From BACL27 sp947488385 (GTDB lineage Bacteria > Actinomycetota > Acidimicrobiia > Acidimicrobiales > Ilumatobacteraceae): a stretch of DNA of 64,000 bases. The translations under genes were made by a program, and so were the position numbers. This document shows positions 25,289 to 33,688 of the stretch, one piece after another. The notes under the pieces are model-generated. The model was not told the origin of the DNA. It made no database searches and worked only from the letters and a program-made list of their open reading frames with translations. Position 1 is the first letter of the stretch, and each line of letters begins with the position of its first letter. The stretch is from assembly GCA_964203655.1 (NCBI GenBank), contig CAXNMJ010000008.1, positions 25,082 to 89,081 on the forward strand, in the 5' to 3' direction.

Positions 25289-26939
25289 ATGAACACCGAC
25301 AATCGTTGGGCGTGGGTTGAAGTAGATCTTGGAGCGATTCAAAAAAACGTTGCTTTGTTGGCCAAGCAAGCGGGCAAGGCCCAACTATGGGCAACTGTAA
25401 AAGCAAATGGCTATGGGCATGGAGCGGTTCAAGTAGCACGGGCTGCTTTGGGTGCTGGCGCAACAGGTTTGTGCGTGGCGCTTGCTGACGAGGCACACGA
25501 ACTTCGTCAAGCGAAAATTACGGCACCGATTTTGATCGTTAGCGAACAACCAGCAACACAATTCGAGCAAATGTTGCGCGACGATGTCGTGGCGACGCTG
25601 TATAACGAGTCGACTATAAATAGTTACGCAAAAACTGCGTCAGATCTTGGAATAGTCGGCAAAGTTCACCTGAAAGTAGATACGGGGATGCATCGAGTCG
25701 GTGCACCAGTTGCCAGCGCGATGACTCGATGTCGACAGATCAGTTCGTTTAGCGTCGCTACAACTTGAGGGCGTATACACGCACTTTGCTGCAGCTGATT
25801 TACCAAATCATGATGAGACGACCAAGCAGATTCAACGATTCGACAACGTAGTTGCCGAATTAGACCGAGAGTCTTTGCGACCAAAGTATGTTCACACTTC
25901 AAATTCGGCTGCTGCGATGCGCGTCTTGAGTGCAACAACCGACATTGCTCGCGTTGGAATCGCAATTTATGGAATTGCGCCAAGTAGCGAACTTGAATCA
26001 TTTGCTAAAGATCTGCAGCCAGCACTTTCGCTTCATGCACGGGTCAGTCATGTGCAGCATCTTGCTTCAGGCGAAGGCGTCTCATATGGTTTGCGAACAA
26101 AGTTGAGCCAAGCGGCGACGATTGCAACGCTGCCAATTGGATACGCCGACGGAATACAGCGTCGTCTCTGGAAAGTGGGTGGTGAAGTTTTGATTGGTGG
26201 CAAGCGTTGCCCGATTGTTGGTGTGGTAACGATGGATCAGCTGATGGTCAATTGCGGTGATGCCGATGTGCAAATTGGCGACCATGCAGTTTTGATCGGC
26301 ACTCAGGATTCACAGTCAATTTCGGCAAATGAAGTCGCAGCCAAACTTGAAACAATTGGCTATGAAATTGTTTGTGGCATAAGCGCACGCGTGCCGCGCA
26401 AATATCTTGACAGCCAAAAAGTAATCACGATGAAAATTCTGCTTGTCTCGTTAGTTGACACCGATCGTCTGGCGCAGATTGTTGCCAAGCACGTTCGACC
26501 GCGCGACATGATTATTTTGGCCGGCGAAATGGGCGCTGGAAAGACGACATTTACACAAAGTTTTGGCCGAGCGCTCGGCGTTACTGATCTGATTACCTCG
26601 CCAACGTTCAATCTGTTGCACAATTACGGTTCAGGAAGAATGTCGTTGCATCACGCCGACCTTTATCGCCTAGAGCGAACTGGCGAACTGGCCGATTTGG
26701 GTCTTGATGAGTTGCAAGACAGTGGTGGGGTAATCGCTGTTGAATGGGGCGACATTGTCGGCGATGAACTTGGTGATGCGCTGATCATGGGCTTTGCCCA
26801 TGAAGTTGGAGGTGCAGAAAACAGCGCAGACGCACCACGCACAGTCACAATTGAAAGTCGTGGAGCCCAATGGGCGAGCCGATTTAACAAGCTCAGCGAA
26901 GAGTTAGTAGCCAGTTTCAAAGTATTGGCGCGAGGCTGA
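25289..26939 (+). CDS. alr: Alanine racemase fused to TsaE, broken by a frameshift in the racemase part
   Basis: Alanine racemase makes D-alanine for peptidoglycan using pyridoxal phosphate. The first frame (25289-about 25724) has the PLP lysine Lys38 in WATVKANGYGHG and KVDTGMHRVGAP. Removing one base around 25721-25727 joins it to LDVDRSVRLASLQLEGVYTH in the next frame, which carries the second catalytic tyrosine (GEGVSYG), PIGYADGIQRRL and TMDQLMVNCG. The racemase ends near RVPRKYLDSQKVIT and, with no stop, the frame runs straight into TsaE. Both halves are intact, so a sequencing error is more likely than decay. The same gene order (alr, tsaE, tsaB, rimI, tsaD) is unfused in mycobacteria. 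Confidence 0.88.
26430..26939 (+). CDS. tsaE: TsaE domain (tRNA threonylcarbamoyladenosine synthesis ATPase), fused to Alr
   Basis: This 169-residue part is a P-loop ATPase that works with TsaB and TsaD to make the t6A37 modification of ANN-decoding tRNAs. Walker A is GEMGAGKTT, followed by TSPTFNLLHNY and the HADLYRLE segment typical of TsaE. An ATG at 26430 could start an independent protein, but no stop separates it from the alr frame and no Shine-Dalgarno site is seen, so it is probably translated as a fusion. tsaB begins 5 bases after the stop. Confidence 0.88.
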   Translation: MKILLVSLVDTDRLAQIVAKHVRPRDMIILAGEMGAGKTTFTQSFGRALGVTDLITSPTFNLLHNYGSGRMSLHHADLYRLERTGELADLGLDELQDSGGVIAVEWGDIVGDELGDALIMGFAHEVGGAENSADAPRTVTIESRGAQWASRFNKLSEELVASFKVLARG

Positions 26940-26944
26940 GAGCG

Positions 26945-27658
26945 ATGATCGTTTTAGCGATAGATACTTCGACTGATGCCGTGAGTGTGGCGGTGAACAA
27001 CTCAAAGCAGTTGTTGGCCGGTGCTCATGTCACGAGCGATCGTCGTCATGCTGAGTTGTTGGCGCCAATGATCGAAAATGTTTGCGCCCAAGCTGACATT
27101 GCAATGCGCGAGATTGATGTCGTAGCTGTAGATATCGGACCAGGTTTGTTCACGGGAATGCGAGTGGGTATTGCATCAGCAAAGTCGATCGCTCAAGTTT
27201 TAGACGTGCCGATAATTGGTGTCTCAAGCCTAGATATCTTGGCGCGTTCTGTTTCTACGACTGATCGAGTTGTGTTGTCGACAATTGACGCGCGTCGCGG
27301 CGAACTTTATTGGTCGATGTACCGCAATGACGTTGGCCCGAGCATCGAAGTAAAGCCGCCGCGAGTTGGTCAAATATCTGACTGCATTGTCGACGTCGTG
27401 GATCGAGGTCAGGCGGCGTTGATTGTCGGCAATGGCGCACTGCGATATCGCGCACAAATCAGCGAGTCTCTTGAAACGACTGGTCTGTCGATTGAATGGG
27501 CGAGCGAACAACTTGCCCAACCAAGTGCCGCCGTATTGGCACTGATCGCCGCCGAGTTGGCGTTGCATGAGCAGTGGCAGACCGCAACAGAATTGCAGGC
27601 ACTTTATTTGCGTCAGGCAGATGCTGAAATCAATTGGCAGACACGAGTGAACTCATGA
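26945..27658 (+). CDS. tsaB: tRNA threonylcarbamoyladenosine biosynthesis protein TsaB
   Basis: A 237-residue ASKHA-fold protein, the scaffold partner of TsaD. It begins VLAIDTSTDAVSVAV and has the family segment VDIGPGLFTGMRVGIASAKS. Catalytic metal ligands of TsaD are absent, as expected for TsaB. It is placed between tsaE and rimI and overlaps rimI by four bases (ATGA), indicating coupling. Confidence 0.94.
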   Translation: MIVLAIDTSTDAVSVAVNNSKQLLAGAHVTSDRRHAELLAPMIENVCAQADIAMREIDVVAVDIGPGLFTGMRVGIASAKSIAQVLDVPIIGVSSLDILARSVSTTDRVVLSTIDARRGELYWSMYRNDVGPSIEVKPPRVGQISDCIVDVVDRGQAALIVGNGALRYRAQISESLETTGLSIEWASEQLAQPSAAVLALIAAELALHEQWQTATELQALYLRQADAEINWQTRVNS

Positions 27659-28236
27659 GCATTTTGGATCGCTTCATTCGCTCGAAAGCACAAGAAACGC
27701 GCGACTCGACTCAAAGTATCGAGGGTGAAGAATCGCAAGAACTTGTGATCGTGCCGATGCGACGGGCGCATATTCGCAAGATCATGCCGATCGAGCAGCA
27801 GATTTATCCGCGACCATGGACGGCGCAAGTTTTTGTTGAAGAACTCGAACAAGTTCGGGCTGGGCGACGTCACTATCTTGTTGGCACGATTGGCGAAGAG
27901 CTCGTGGGATACGGCGGTCTGCTTTATGTCGATAGTGATGCGCACGTCACAAATGTTGCGGTGCATCCGATGTGGCGAAGTCGTGGAATTGCCACCGAAC
28001 TGTTGCTCGACTTGGCGTGGGAAGCGAATCGTCGGGGTTGCGAGGCGATGACTCTCGAGGTGCGACACACGAATATTGCAGCGCAACAGCTTTATCGTCG
28101 CTTCGGCTTTGTGCCTGCAGGTGTGCGCAAAAAGTATTACGAGAACCGAGACGACGCGATCGTTATGTGGTGTGCCGGGGTGCAGCAACCCGAATTCGTC
28201 GAGCTTTTGCGAAAAATAGAACTGAGTCGAATGTGA
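27655..28236 (+). CDS. rimI: GNAT acetyltransferase, RimI type (ribosomal protein uS18 N-acetyltransferase)
   Basis: A 193-residue protein. The GNAT fold is clear from the acetyl-CoA loop VHPMWRSRGIATELL and the C-terminal NIAAQQLYRRFGFVPAGVRK plus KYYENRDDAIVMW, which is the RimI signature. About 40 N-terminal residues before VIVPMRRAHIRKI are an additional polar stretch. The ATG at 27655 overlaps the tsaB stop; an earlier in-frame GTG/ATG lies inside tsaB and is not preferred. RimI genes between tsaB and tsaD are common in actinobacteria. Confidence 0.92.
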   Translation: MSILDRFIRSKAQETRDSTQSIEGEESQELVIVPMRRAHIRKIMPIEQQIYPRPWTAQVFVEELEQVRAGRRHYLVGTIGEELVGYGGLLYVDSDAHVTNVAVHPMWRSRGIATELLLDLAWEANRRGCEAMTLEVRHTNIAAQQLYRRFGFVPAGVRKKYYENRDDAIVMWCAGVQQPEFVELLRKIELSRM

Positions 28237-29297
28237 ATTCGTCAAATCAACGTTCTGAACGTGCGAGCAATCGCAACGTGACTGTCGATAAATCGACTGT
28301 CGTTTTAGGCATCGAAACAAGTTGCGATGAAACCGCAGCAGCGCTTGTAATGGGTGGAAACGACGTGCTCTCGTCGGTTGTGGCCTCGCAACTTGAGGTG
28401 CACGCACGCTTTGGTGGAGTAGTGCCAGAGATTGCAAGTCGTGCCCACCTTGAAGCGATAACCCCCGTAGTCGACCAAGCATTGACGAAATCTGGTTTGA
28501 ATTTTGATCGTGTAGATGCAGTCGCAGCAACCGTGGGGCCAGGACTAATCGGCGCGCTTCTAGTTGGAGTGTCGGCGGCAAAAGCGATGGCTCTGGTTTT
28601 GGATGTTCCGTTTGTGGGTGTGAACCATCTTGAAGCTCATCTCTATGCGGCGATGCTGGATGATCCGAATGTTGAATTTCCGATGCTCGTGTTGCTCGTC
28701 TCGGGTGGAAACACGATGTTGGTTGAAGTTCGCGAGCCCGGCAAATATCAAATAGTTGGTCAGACAAGAGACGATGCCGCCGGCGAAGCCTTTGACAAAG
28801 TCGCACGATTTTTAGATTTGGGCTACCCGGGCGGGCCAGCAATCGACAAGTTGGCAAAAACCGGTGATGCAAAAGCGATTGATTTTCCGCGGGCAATGAT
28901 GCATGACGGCTTAGATGTTTCTTTCAGTGGATTAAAAACGGCCGTGATCAATCACGTTCGCAAGAATCCAAATGACGAGACGAAAAACATCGTGGCTTCG
29001 TTTCAAAGTGCAGTCGTAGATGTTTTGGTTGCAAAGACGATCAAGGCGGCCGAGAATCTCGGGGCAAAAACAGTTGCCCTCGGCGGTGGCGTTGCAGCAA
29101 ATTCGTTGTTGCGCAGTGAAATATCTAAAGCATGCGCTCAAAAAGATTTTCATGTCGTGTTACCCTCACTAGCGATGTGCACAGATAATGCGGCGATGAT
29201 TGCTTCTGCTGGATGGCACCGCTTGGCTCTGACCGGCGACACGGCACTTGATGCCGGTGCGTATCCAAATCTTGGATTGACGGTGGCAAGCGCATGA
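28233..29297 (+). CDS. tsaD: tRNA N6-adenosine threonylcarbamoyltransferase TsaD
   Basis: The catalytic subunit of t6A37 synthesis, 354 residues. It has GIETSCDETAAALV, the metal-binding HLEAHLYA (HxxxH), VSGGNTMLVEV and FDKVARFLDLGYPGGPAIDK. The GTG at 28233 overlaps the rimI stop (GTGA) and gives about 20 polar residues before the core; a second GTG at 28278 would give the more usual length of about 339. Its stop overlaps the ATG of dusB. Confidence 0.94.
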   Translation: MNSSNQRSERASNRNVTVDKSTVVLGIETSCDETAAALVMGGNDVLSSVVASQLEVHARFGGVVPEIASRAHLEAITPVVDQALTKSGLNFDRVDAVAATVGPGLIGALLVGVSAAKAMALVLDVPFVGVNHLEAHLYAAMLDDPNVEFPMLVLLVSGGNTMLVEVREPGKYQIVGQTRDDAAGEAFDKVARFLDLGYPGGPAIDKLAKTGDAKAIDFPRAMMHDGLDVSFSGLKTAVINHVRKNPNDETKNIVASFQSAVVDVLVAKTIKAAENLGAKTVALGGGVAANSLLRSEISKACAQKDFHVVLPSLAMCTDNAAMIASAGWHRLALTGDTALDAGAYPNLGLTVASA

Positions 29298-30442
29298 AAG
29301 AGCTAGTAACGGCTAAGCCATTGAAACTTGGCGAGCACAGCATTTGGCCGCCGGTCGTTTTGGCGCCGATGGCTGGCGTGACGAACCAGCCTTTTCGCAC
29401 GTTGTGTCGCGAATTCGGGCCGGGCCTTGTTTATGTCAATGAAATGGTGATGGCTGCGGCGCTTGTTTATAAAAACCCAAAGACCGAAGCAATGATCGCG
29501 TTCGGTCCGGACGAGTCGTTTCGCAGTTTGCAACTTTATGGCAGCGACCCGACAATCATGACGAATGCGATTACGCAACTGGGTCGACGCAACGCTGTAG
29601 ATCACATCGACTTAAATTTTGGTTGCCCGGCGCCAAAAGTGACGCGTCGTGGCGGTGGTGCGGCGGTGCCGTTGAAGAAGAATTTGTTGCGCGAAATCGT
29701 GCAAGCAGCCGTAAAAACTGCCGGATCTTTCGGCATTCCGGTGACTTGTAAGTTTCGCATTGGTTTGAACGACGATTTGTTGACCCATATTCACACAGGT
29801 TTGATTTGTCAAGATGCCGGAGTCTCGGCGATTGCGTTGCATGCCCGCACTGCACAGCAGCACTACGCACCGTTTGCGCGATGGGAAGCAATCACTGAAT
29901 TGAAAAATGCAGTGACTGATATTCCTGTGTTGGGTAACGGTGACATTTGGGAAGCAAATGACGCCCAAGAGATGATGCGCGTGACTGGTTGCGACGGCGT
30001 GGTTATCGGTCGTGGATGTCTCGGTAAGCCATGGTTGTTTCGTGACATGGTGGCGATGTTCAACGGCGATCAGATTCCTGAGACGCCAAAACTTGGTTGG
30101 GTGCTTGAAGTGATGATGCGTCACGCGATCGCACTTGAAGCGCACTTTCCACCTGGTCGCGGTATTCGTGAATTTCGTAAACATGCGGGCTGGTATCTGA
30201 CTGGGTACCCAGTGGGAGGAGAGTTGCGTCGACAGTTTGGTGAGACTTCAAGCATTGAGCACTTGGCACAATTGATTGACCAGTGCGACCACGAAGCACG
30301 CATTGTCGAAGGCGGCGAGAGATTTGTGCGCGGTCATAGCAACGGCCCGATAAATATTGTCTTGCCCCACGGATTTTTAGAAAGTCTGGACGACTTGGTC
30401 GCACCAGACGACGCAACACTCACGCATATGAGTGGTGGCTAG
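29294..30442 (+). CDS. dus: tRNA-dihydrouridine synthase
   Basis: A 382-residue FMN-dependent TIM-barrel enzyme that reduces specific uridines in tRNA. It has LAPMAGVTNQPFR, the catalytic cysteine Cys111 in NFGCPAPKVTRRGGG and the FMN-phosphate segment GCDGVVIGRGCLGKPWLF. The C-terminal helical domain is present (REFRKHAGWYLTGYP). It resembles DusB-type enzymes of actinobacteria. It overlaps tsaD by four bases, so three tRNA-modifying functions are cotranscribed. Confidence 0.92.
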   Translation: MKELVTAKPLKLGEHSIWPPVVLAPMAGVTNQPFRTLCREFGPGLVYVNEMVMAAALVYKNPKTEAMIAFGPDESFRSLQLYGSDPTIMTNAITQLGRRNAVDHIDLNFGCPAPKVTRRGGGAAVPLKKNLLREIVQAAVKTAGSFGIPVTCKFRIGLNDDLLTHIHTGLICQDAGVSAIALHARTAQQHYAPFARWEAITELKNAVTDIPVLGNGDIWEANDAQEMMRVTGCDGVVIGRGCLGKPWLFRDMVAMFNGDQIPETPKLGWVLEVMMRHAIALEAHFPPGRGIREFRKHAGWYLTGYPVGGELRRQFGETSSIEHLAQLIDQCDHEARIVEGGERFVRGHSNGPINIVLPHGFLESLDDLVAPDDATLTHMSGG

Positions 30443-30453
30443 AAAAGCTGTTT

Positions 30454-31050
30454 GTGGCGAACAAAATAGTTTTGGCGTCGCGATCACCGCGACGTAAAGA
30501 AATTTTAGAAAAACTGAATCTGAAGTTTGTAATTGATCCGCCAGAGATTGATGAGACGCCAAGAGTTGACGAAGAGCCGACCAAGTATGTGCAGCGAATC
30601 GCTGCTGCAAAAGCAGATTTGGTCGCGTTGCGGCACGATCAAAAAGATTTGATCATTGCCGCCGATACGACTGTTGCCTTGAATAGTGAAATCTTTGGTC
30701 AACCGCAAGACATAAACCATGCGAGGCAGATGATCCAAAAATTATCTGGAAATACTCACAGTGTCTTAACTGCAGTGAGTGTTCGTTGGGACGGTCTCAG
30801 TGCAAACGGTTTTGACGAATCCAAAGTGACGATGCGTGAAGTCACGAGTGAATTGCTCGAGTGGTATCTGGCAACTGGCGAGTCGATGGGTAAAGCGGGG
30901 GCTTATGCCGTGCAGGGTCAAGGTGCGGCGCTGACTGCTGATGTGCGAGGCGAACTCGACACGGTGATCGGTTTACCAGTGCGGCTCCTAGAGACGCTGT
31001 TGGGGCGAATTGGGCTTGATTTACGCGAGATCTCGGGCTCCGGTAAGTGA
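30454..31050 (+). CDS. maf: Maf-like nucleoside triphosphate pyrophosphatase
   Basis: A 198-residue protein of the Maf/Ham1-like fold, which hydrolyses dTTP/UTP or modified nucleotides and has been tied to septum control. It begins IVLASRSPRRKEIL, followed by DPPEIDETP, the DLIIAADTTVAL segment and GKAGAYAVQGQGAAL. The GTG at 30454 has AGAAAAGCTG upstream as a weak ribosome-binding site. It lies 11 bases after the dihydrouridine synthase gene; substrate class (YhdE or YceF) cannot be fixed by eye. Confidence 0.9.
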   Translation: MANKIVLASRSPRRKEILEKLNLKFVIDPPEIDETPRVDEEPTKYVQRIAAAKADLVALRHDQKDLIIAADTTVALNSEIFGQPQDINHARQMIQKLSGNTHSVLTAVSVRWDGLSANGFDESKVTMREVTSELLEWYLATGESMGKAGAYAVQGQGAALTADVRGELDTVIGLPVRLLETLLGRIGLDLREISGSGK

Positions 31051-31056
31051 TTTAGG

Positions 31057-31085
31057 TTGGAAAAATAGCCCCACGTCAATAGCAT
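31057..31085 (+). promoter_or_regulatory. groES promoter
   Basis: TTGGAA (31057-31062) and TAGCAT (31080-31085) are separated by 17 bases; each box matches four of six consensus positions. The CIRCE operator begins on the last base of the -10 box, so bound HrcA would cover the transcription start. Start site not proven. Confidence 0.6.
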
Positions 31086-31111
31086 TGGCACTCGCACTGT
31101 TCGAGTGCTAA
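31085..31111 (+). promoter_or_regulatory. CIRCE operator (HrcA-binding site) of groESL
   Basis: TTGGCACTC, a 9-base spacer GCACTGTTC, and GAGTGCTAA. This equals the CIRCE consensus TTAGCACTC-N9-GAGTGCTAA except for one A-to-G change in the left arm. It lies 60 bases upstream of the groES ATG. Heat-shock repression by HrcA is well established for this element; hrcA is not in the window. Confidence 0.95.
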
Positions 31112-31170
31112 TCGAAAATCCGTGTCACAGATCAACGAAAACAACCAACGAAAAGAACAAGGAAAATCAC

Positions 31171-31464
31171 ATGAACTTAAAGCCACTTGATGACCGCATT
31201 GTGGTCAAGCCAAACGAAGCCGAGAAGACAACTGCGTCAGGCCTCGTAATCCCAGATACTGCAAAAGAGAAGCCACAAGAGGGCACTGTTGTTGCTGTCG
31301 GACCAGGTCGCTGGAGTGATGACACTGGCAAGCACACACCGCTTGATATCAAAGTTGGCGATGTCGTTCTTTACTCAAAGTACGGCGGCACAGAGGTTTC
31401 ACACAAGGGTGATGATCTTTTGATTCTTACGAGTCGCGACGTTCTTGCGATCGTTACAAAATAA
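31171..31464 (+). CDS. groES: Co-chaperonin GroES
   Basis: A 97-residue subunit of the heptameric lid of the GroEL chamber. It begins MNLKPLDDRIVVKPNEAEKT and has the mobile loop region TTASGLVIPDTAKEKPQEG and VGDVVLYSKYGGTEV. The ATG at 31171 has AACAAGGAAAATC upstream as a ribosome-binding site; an earlier in-frame start near 31105 lies next to the operator and is rejected. groEL follows 38 bases later. Confidence 0.97.
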   Translation: MNLKPLDDRIVVKPNEAEKTTASGLVIPDTAKEKPQEGTVVAVGPGRWSDDTGKHTPLDIKVGDVVLYSKYGGTEVSHKGDDLLILTSRDVLAIVTK

Positions 31465-31502
31465 TTAATTCAAAACCTCAACTCAAAAACAGGACTTAAC
31501 AC

Positions 31503-33140
31503 ATGACAAAGATTCTTAAATTCAACGAAGAAGCACGCCGCGCACTCGAGGCTGGCGTTAACAAATTGGCCGATGCGGTCAAAGTTACGCTCGGACCAAA
31601 AGGTCGCAACGTTGTGCTCGACAAAAAATTCGGTGCGCCGACAATTACTAACGACGGTGTGTCGGTAGCAAAAGAAGTCGAGCTCGAAGATCCGTTCGAG
31701 AACATGGGTGCTCAGTTGGTAAAAGAAGTTGCAACAAAGACAAACGACGTTGCTGGTGACGGCACGACGACTGCAACAGTCTTGGCCCAAGCAATGGTTA
31801 CCCACGGCATGCGCAATGTGGCTGCCGGTGCAAACCCAATGGCGCTCAAGCGCGGAATCGAAAAAGCTGTTGCTGCAGTTGTTGAATCACTTAAGAGTCA
31901 GGCCAAAGAAGTTGACGACAAGAGCGATATCGCCAGCGTCGCAACTATCTCGGCAGGCGATGCAACAATCGGCAAGGTAATTGCCGACGCCATTGACAAA
32001 GTCGGCAAAGACGGCGTCGTAACTGTTGAAGAGTCGAATACATTCGGCATCGAACTTGATTTCACAGAAGGTATGCAGTTTGACAAGGGTTATTTGTCGC
32101 CATATTTCGTGACCGACCAAGATCGTCAAGAAGCAGTTCTTGAAGACGCATACATCTTGTATTACTCGTCAAAGATCACAACTGTGCAGTCGATGTTGCC
32201 AGTTCTCGAGAGCGTGATGAAGACAGGCAAGCAGCTTGTAATCATCGCCGAAGATGTTGAGGGCGAAGCGCTTGCGACTTTGGTTGTCAACAAGATTCGT
32301 GGCACATTCAATTCGACAGCCGTTAAGGCTCCTGGCTTCGGCGATCGTCGCAAGGCGATGTTGCAAGACATGGCAGTTCTTACTGGTGGCCAAGTCATCA
32401 GCGAAGAAGTTGGTTTGAAACTTGAAAACGTGACGCTCGATCTTTTGGGCCGCGCCAAGCGCATCATCATCACCAAAGAAACGACAACAATCGTTGACGG
32501 TGCTGGCGACAAGAACGAAGTCAAGGGTCGCATTAGCCAAATCAAGACCGAAATCGATAACACCGACTCTGACTGGGATCGCGAGAAGCTTCAAGAGCGT
32601 TTGGCGAAACTTGCTGGTGGCGTTGCTGTCATCAAAGTTGGCGCTGCAACCGAAGTTGAGCTCAAAGAAAAGAAGCACCGCATTGAAGACGCAGTTTCTG
32701 CGACACGCGCCGCAATTGAAGAGGGCGTTGTTGCTGGTGGTGGCACCGCACTTGTGCGTAGCCGCGAGAGTGTGCTCAAGGTGATCAAGACACTTGAAGG
32801 TGACGAAGCGACTGGTGCACGAAGCGTGTACGACTCGTTGACAGCACCTGCTCGTGCGATCGCCGACAACGCCGGTATTGAAGGCGCTGTTGCTGTGCAA
32901 CAAGTTGAAGCAGCCAAGGGCAACATTGGTCTCAATGCAGCCACTGGCGAATATGTCGACCTTGTAAAGGCCGGCATCATCGACCCAGCAAAAGTGACTC
33001 GTGCAGCGTTGCAAAACGCAGCATCAATCGCCGCACTTGTTATCACCATCGAATGTCTCGTTGCAGACAAGCCTGAGAAGCCAGGCTCTGCACCAGCAGG
33101 CGGCGGTGGCATGCCAGGTGGCGGAATGGGGATGATGTAA
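31503..33140 (+). CDS. groEL: Chaperonin GroEL
   Basis: A 545-residue ATPase forming the 14-mer folding chamber. It contains LGPKGRNVVLDKKFGAPTIT, the ATP-site DVAGDGTTTATVLAQ, and the C-terminal tail GGGMPGGGMGMM, the Gly-Met repeat usual in housekeeping GroEL. It is complete and full length. As part of the CIRCE-controlled groESL unit it is probably heat inducible. Actinobacteria often carry a second groEL elsewhere. Confidence 0.98.
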   Translation: MTKILKFNEEARRALEAGVNKLADAVKVTLGPKGRNVVLDKKFGAPTITNDGVSVAKEVELEDPFENMGAQLVKEVATKTNDVAGDGTTTATVLAQAMVTHGMRNVAAGANPMALKRGIEKAVAAVVESLKSQAKEVDDKSDIASVATISAGDATIGKVIADAIDKVGKDGVVTVEESNTFGIELDFTEGMQFDKGYLSPYFVTDQDRQEAVLEDAYILYYSSKITTVQSMLPVLESVMKTGKQLVIIAEDVEGEALATLVVNKIRGTFNSTAVKAPGFGDRRKAMLQDMAVLTGGQVISEEVGLKLENVTLDLLGRAKRIIITKETTTIVDGAGDKNEVKGRISQIKTEIDNTDSDWDREKLQERLAKLAGGVAVIKVGAATEVELKEKKHRIEDAVSATRAAIEEGVVAGGGTALVRSRESVLKVIKTLEGDEATGARSVYDSLTAPARAIADNAGIEGAVAVQQVEAAKGNIGLNAATGEYVDLVKAGIIDPAKVTRAALQNAASIAALVITIECLVADKPEKPGSAPAGGGGMPGGGMGMM

Positions 33141-33152
33141 GCCATAGCTTCT

Positions 33153-33494
33153 TTGCAAAGAGGTTTTTGGTTACATCAGATCGTTGAATATCTGATCGCT
33201 GCCGCGCTCATTTTGATGAGCGCGCAGTCGAGACATCCGTTTGTTTTAGCAACATACGGGGTTGTATTGCTGATTAACGTGACGGTAGTTGACGGCGCGT
33301 TGAGCGCCTACAAATTAATTTCACGATCGGTGCATCGTGTGATTGATTGGCTCTATGTCGTGGCGTTGATCGCGGGATCATTCGTCTTGGAAGTCGATCA
33401 ATCCACGCGGACAACTCTTTTCGGCGTCGGCATTGCAATCATCGTTATTGCATTGACTACCAACTACACCAAAAAGGTGTTTGGTCGCAGTTAG
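33153..33494 (+). CDS. Small integral membrane protein of unknown function
   Basis: A 113-residue protein with about four hydrophobic segments (roughly 8-22, 28-46, 64-80 and 88-104) and a basic C-terminus (TNYTKKVFGRS). No family recognised. The start is uncertain: TTG at 33153, 12 bases after groEL, is the first usable codon and there is no clear ribosome-binding site. It may be carried on the groESL transcript. Hydrophobic pattern and lack of stops in a membrane-like composition support a real gene. Confidence 0.65.
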   Translation: MQRGFWLHQIVEYLIAAALILMSAQSRHPFVLATYGVVLLINVTVVDGALSAYKLISRSVHRVIDWLYVVALIAGSFVLEVDQSTRTTLFGVGIAIIVIALTTNYTKKVFGRS

Positions 33495-33501
33495 CGCACC
33501 G

Positions 33502-33507
33502 TAGGCT
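33502..33507 (+). promoter_or_regulatory. Putative -10 element for the 56-residue protein gene
   Basis: TAGGCT stands 6 bases before the ATG at 33514, with no Shine-Dalgarno sequence. It lies in the 19-base gap between two genes. The geometry equals the TANNNT-N6-start arrangement before htrA, uvrD and the HD gene. Confidence 0.45.
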
Positions 33508-33513
33508 GACGCA

Positions 33514-33684
33514 ATGAGCTTCGACACGCCAGCACCAGATATGAAAAAACTTCTTGCCGCATGGGAGTTATGGGAAAAGGGTGAAGAACAACCAGGTCGA
33601 ACACTGGCCTCGTTGAAGACAGCAGGAATGGCCACTGTTTTGCAAGATTTGGCTGAGCGTGGTTGGGCGCCGGTCGCGAAGTAG
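33514..33684 (+). CDS. Conserved-looking 56-residue protein of unknown function
   Basis: A short gene. The product starts MSFDTPAPDMKKLLAAWELW, continues EKGEEQPGRTLASLKTAGMA and ends TVLQDLAERGWAPVAK. It is acidic-amphipathic, probably two helices, with no transmembrane segment. A putative -10 box sits 6 bases upstream and the Nudix gene starts 4 bases after its stop, so both are probably on one transcript. I do not recognise a named family. The complete, protein-like composition and tight packing support a real gene. Confidence 0.65.
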   Translation: MSFDTPAPDMKKLLAAWELWEKGEEQPGRTLASLKTAGMATVLQDLAERGWAPVAK

Positions 33685-33688
33685 TCAG

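Noticed and set aside
27613..28896. Long open frame on the minus strand (427 codons) opposite rimI and tsaD
   Set aside because: It lies entirely antisense to two well-supported genes and has a His/Arg/Leu-rich, low-complexity translation typical of a shadow of the codon bias of the coding strand.
31105..31170. Upstream in-frame start for GroES at 31105
   Set aside because: It lies within the CIRCE operator at the probable transcription start and adds 22 residues absent from GroES; the ATG at 31171 has a ribosome-binding site.
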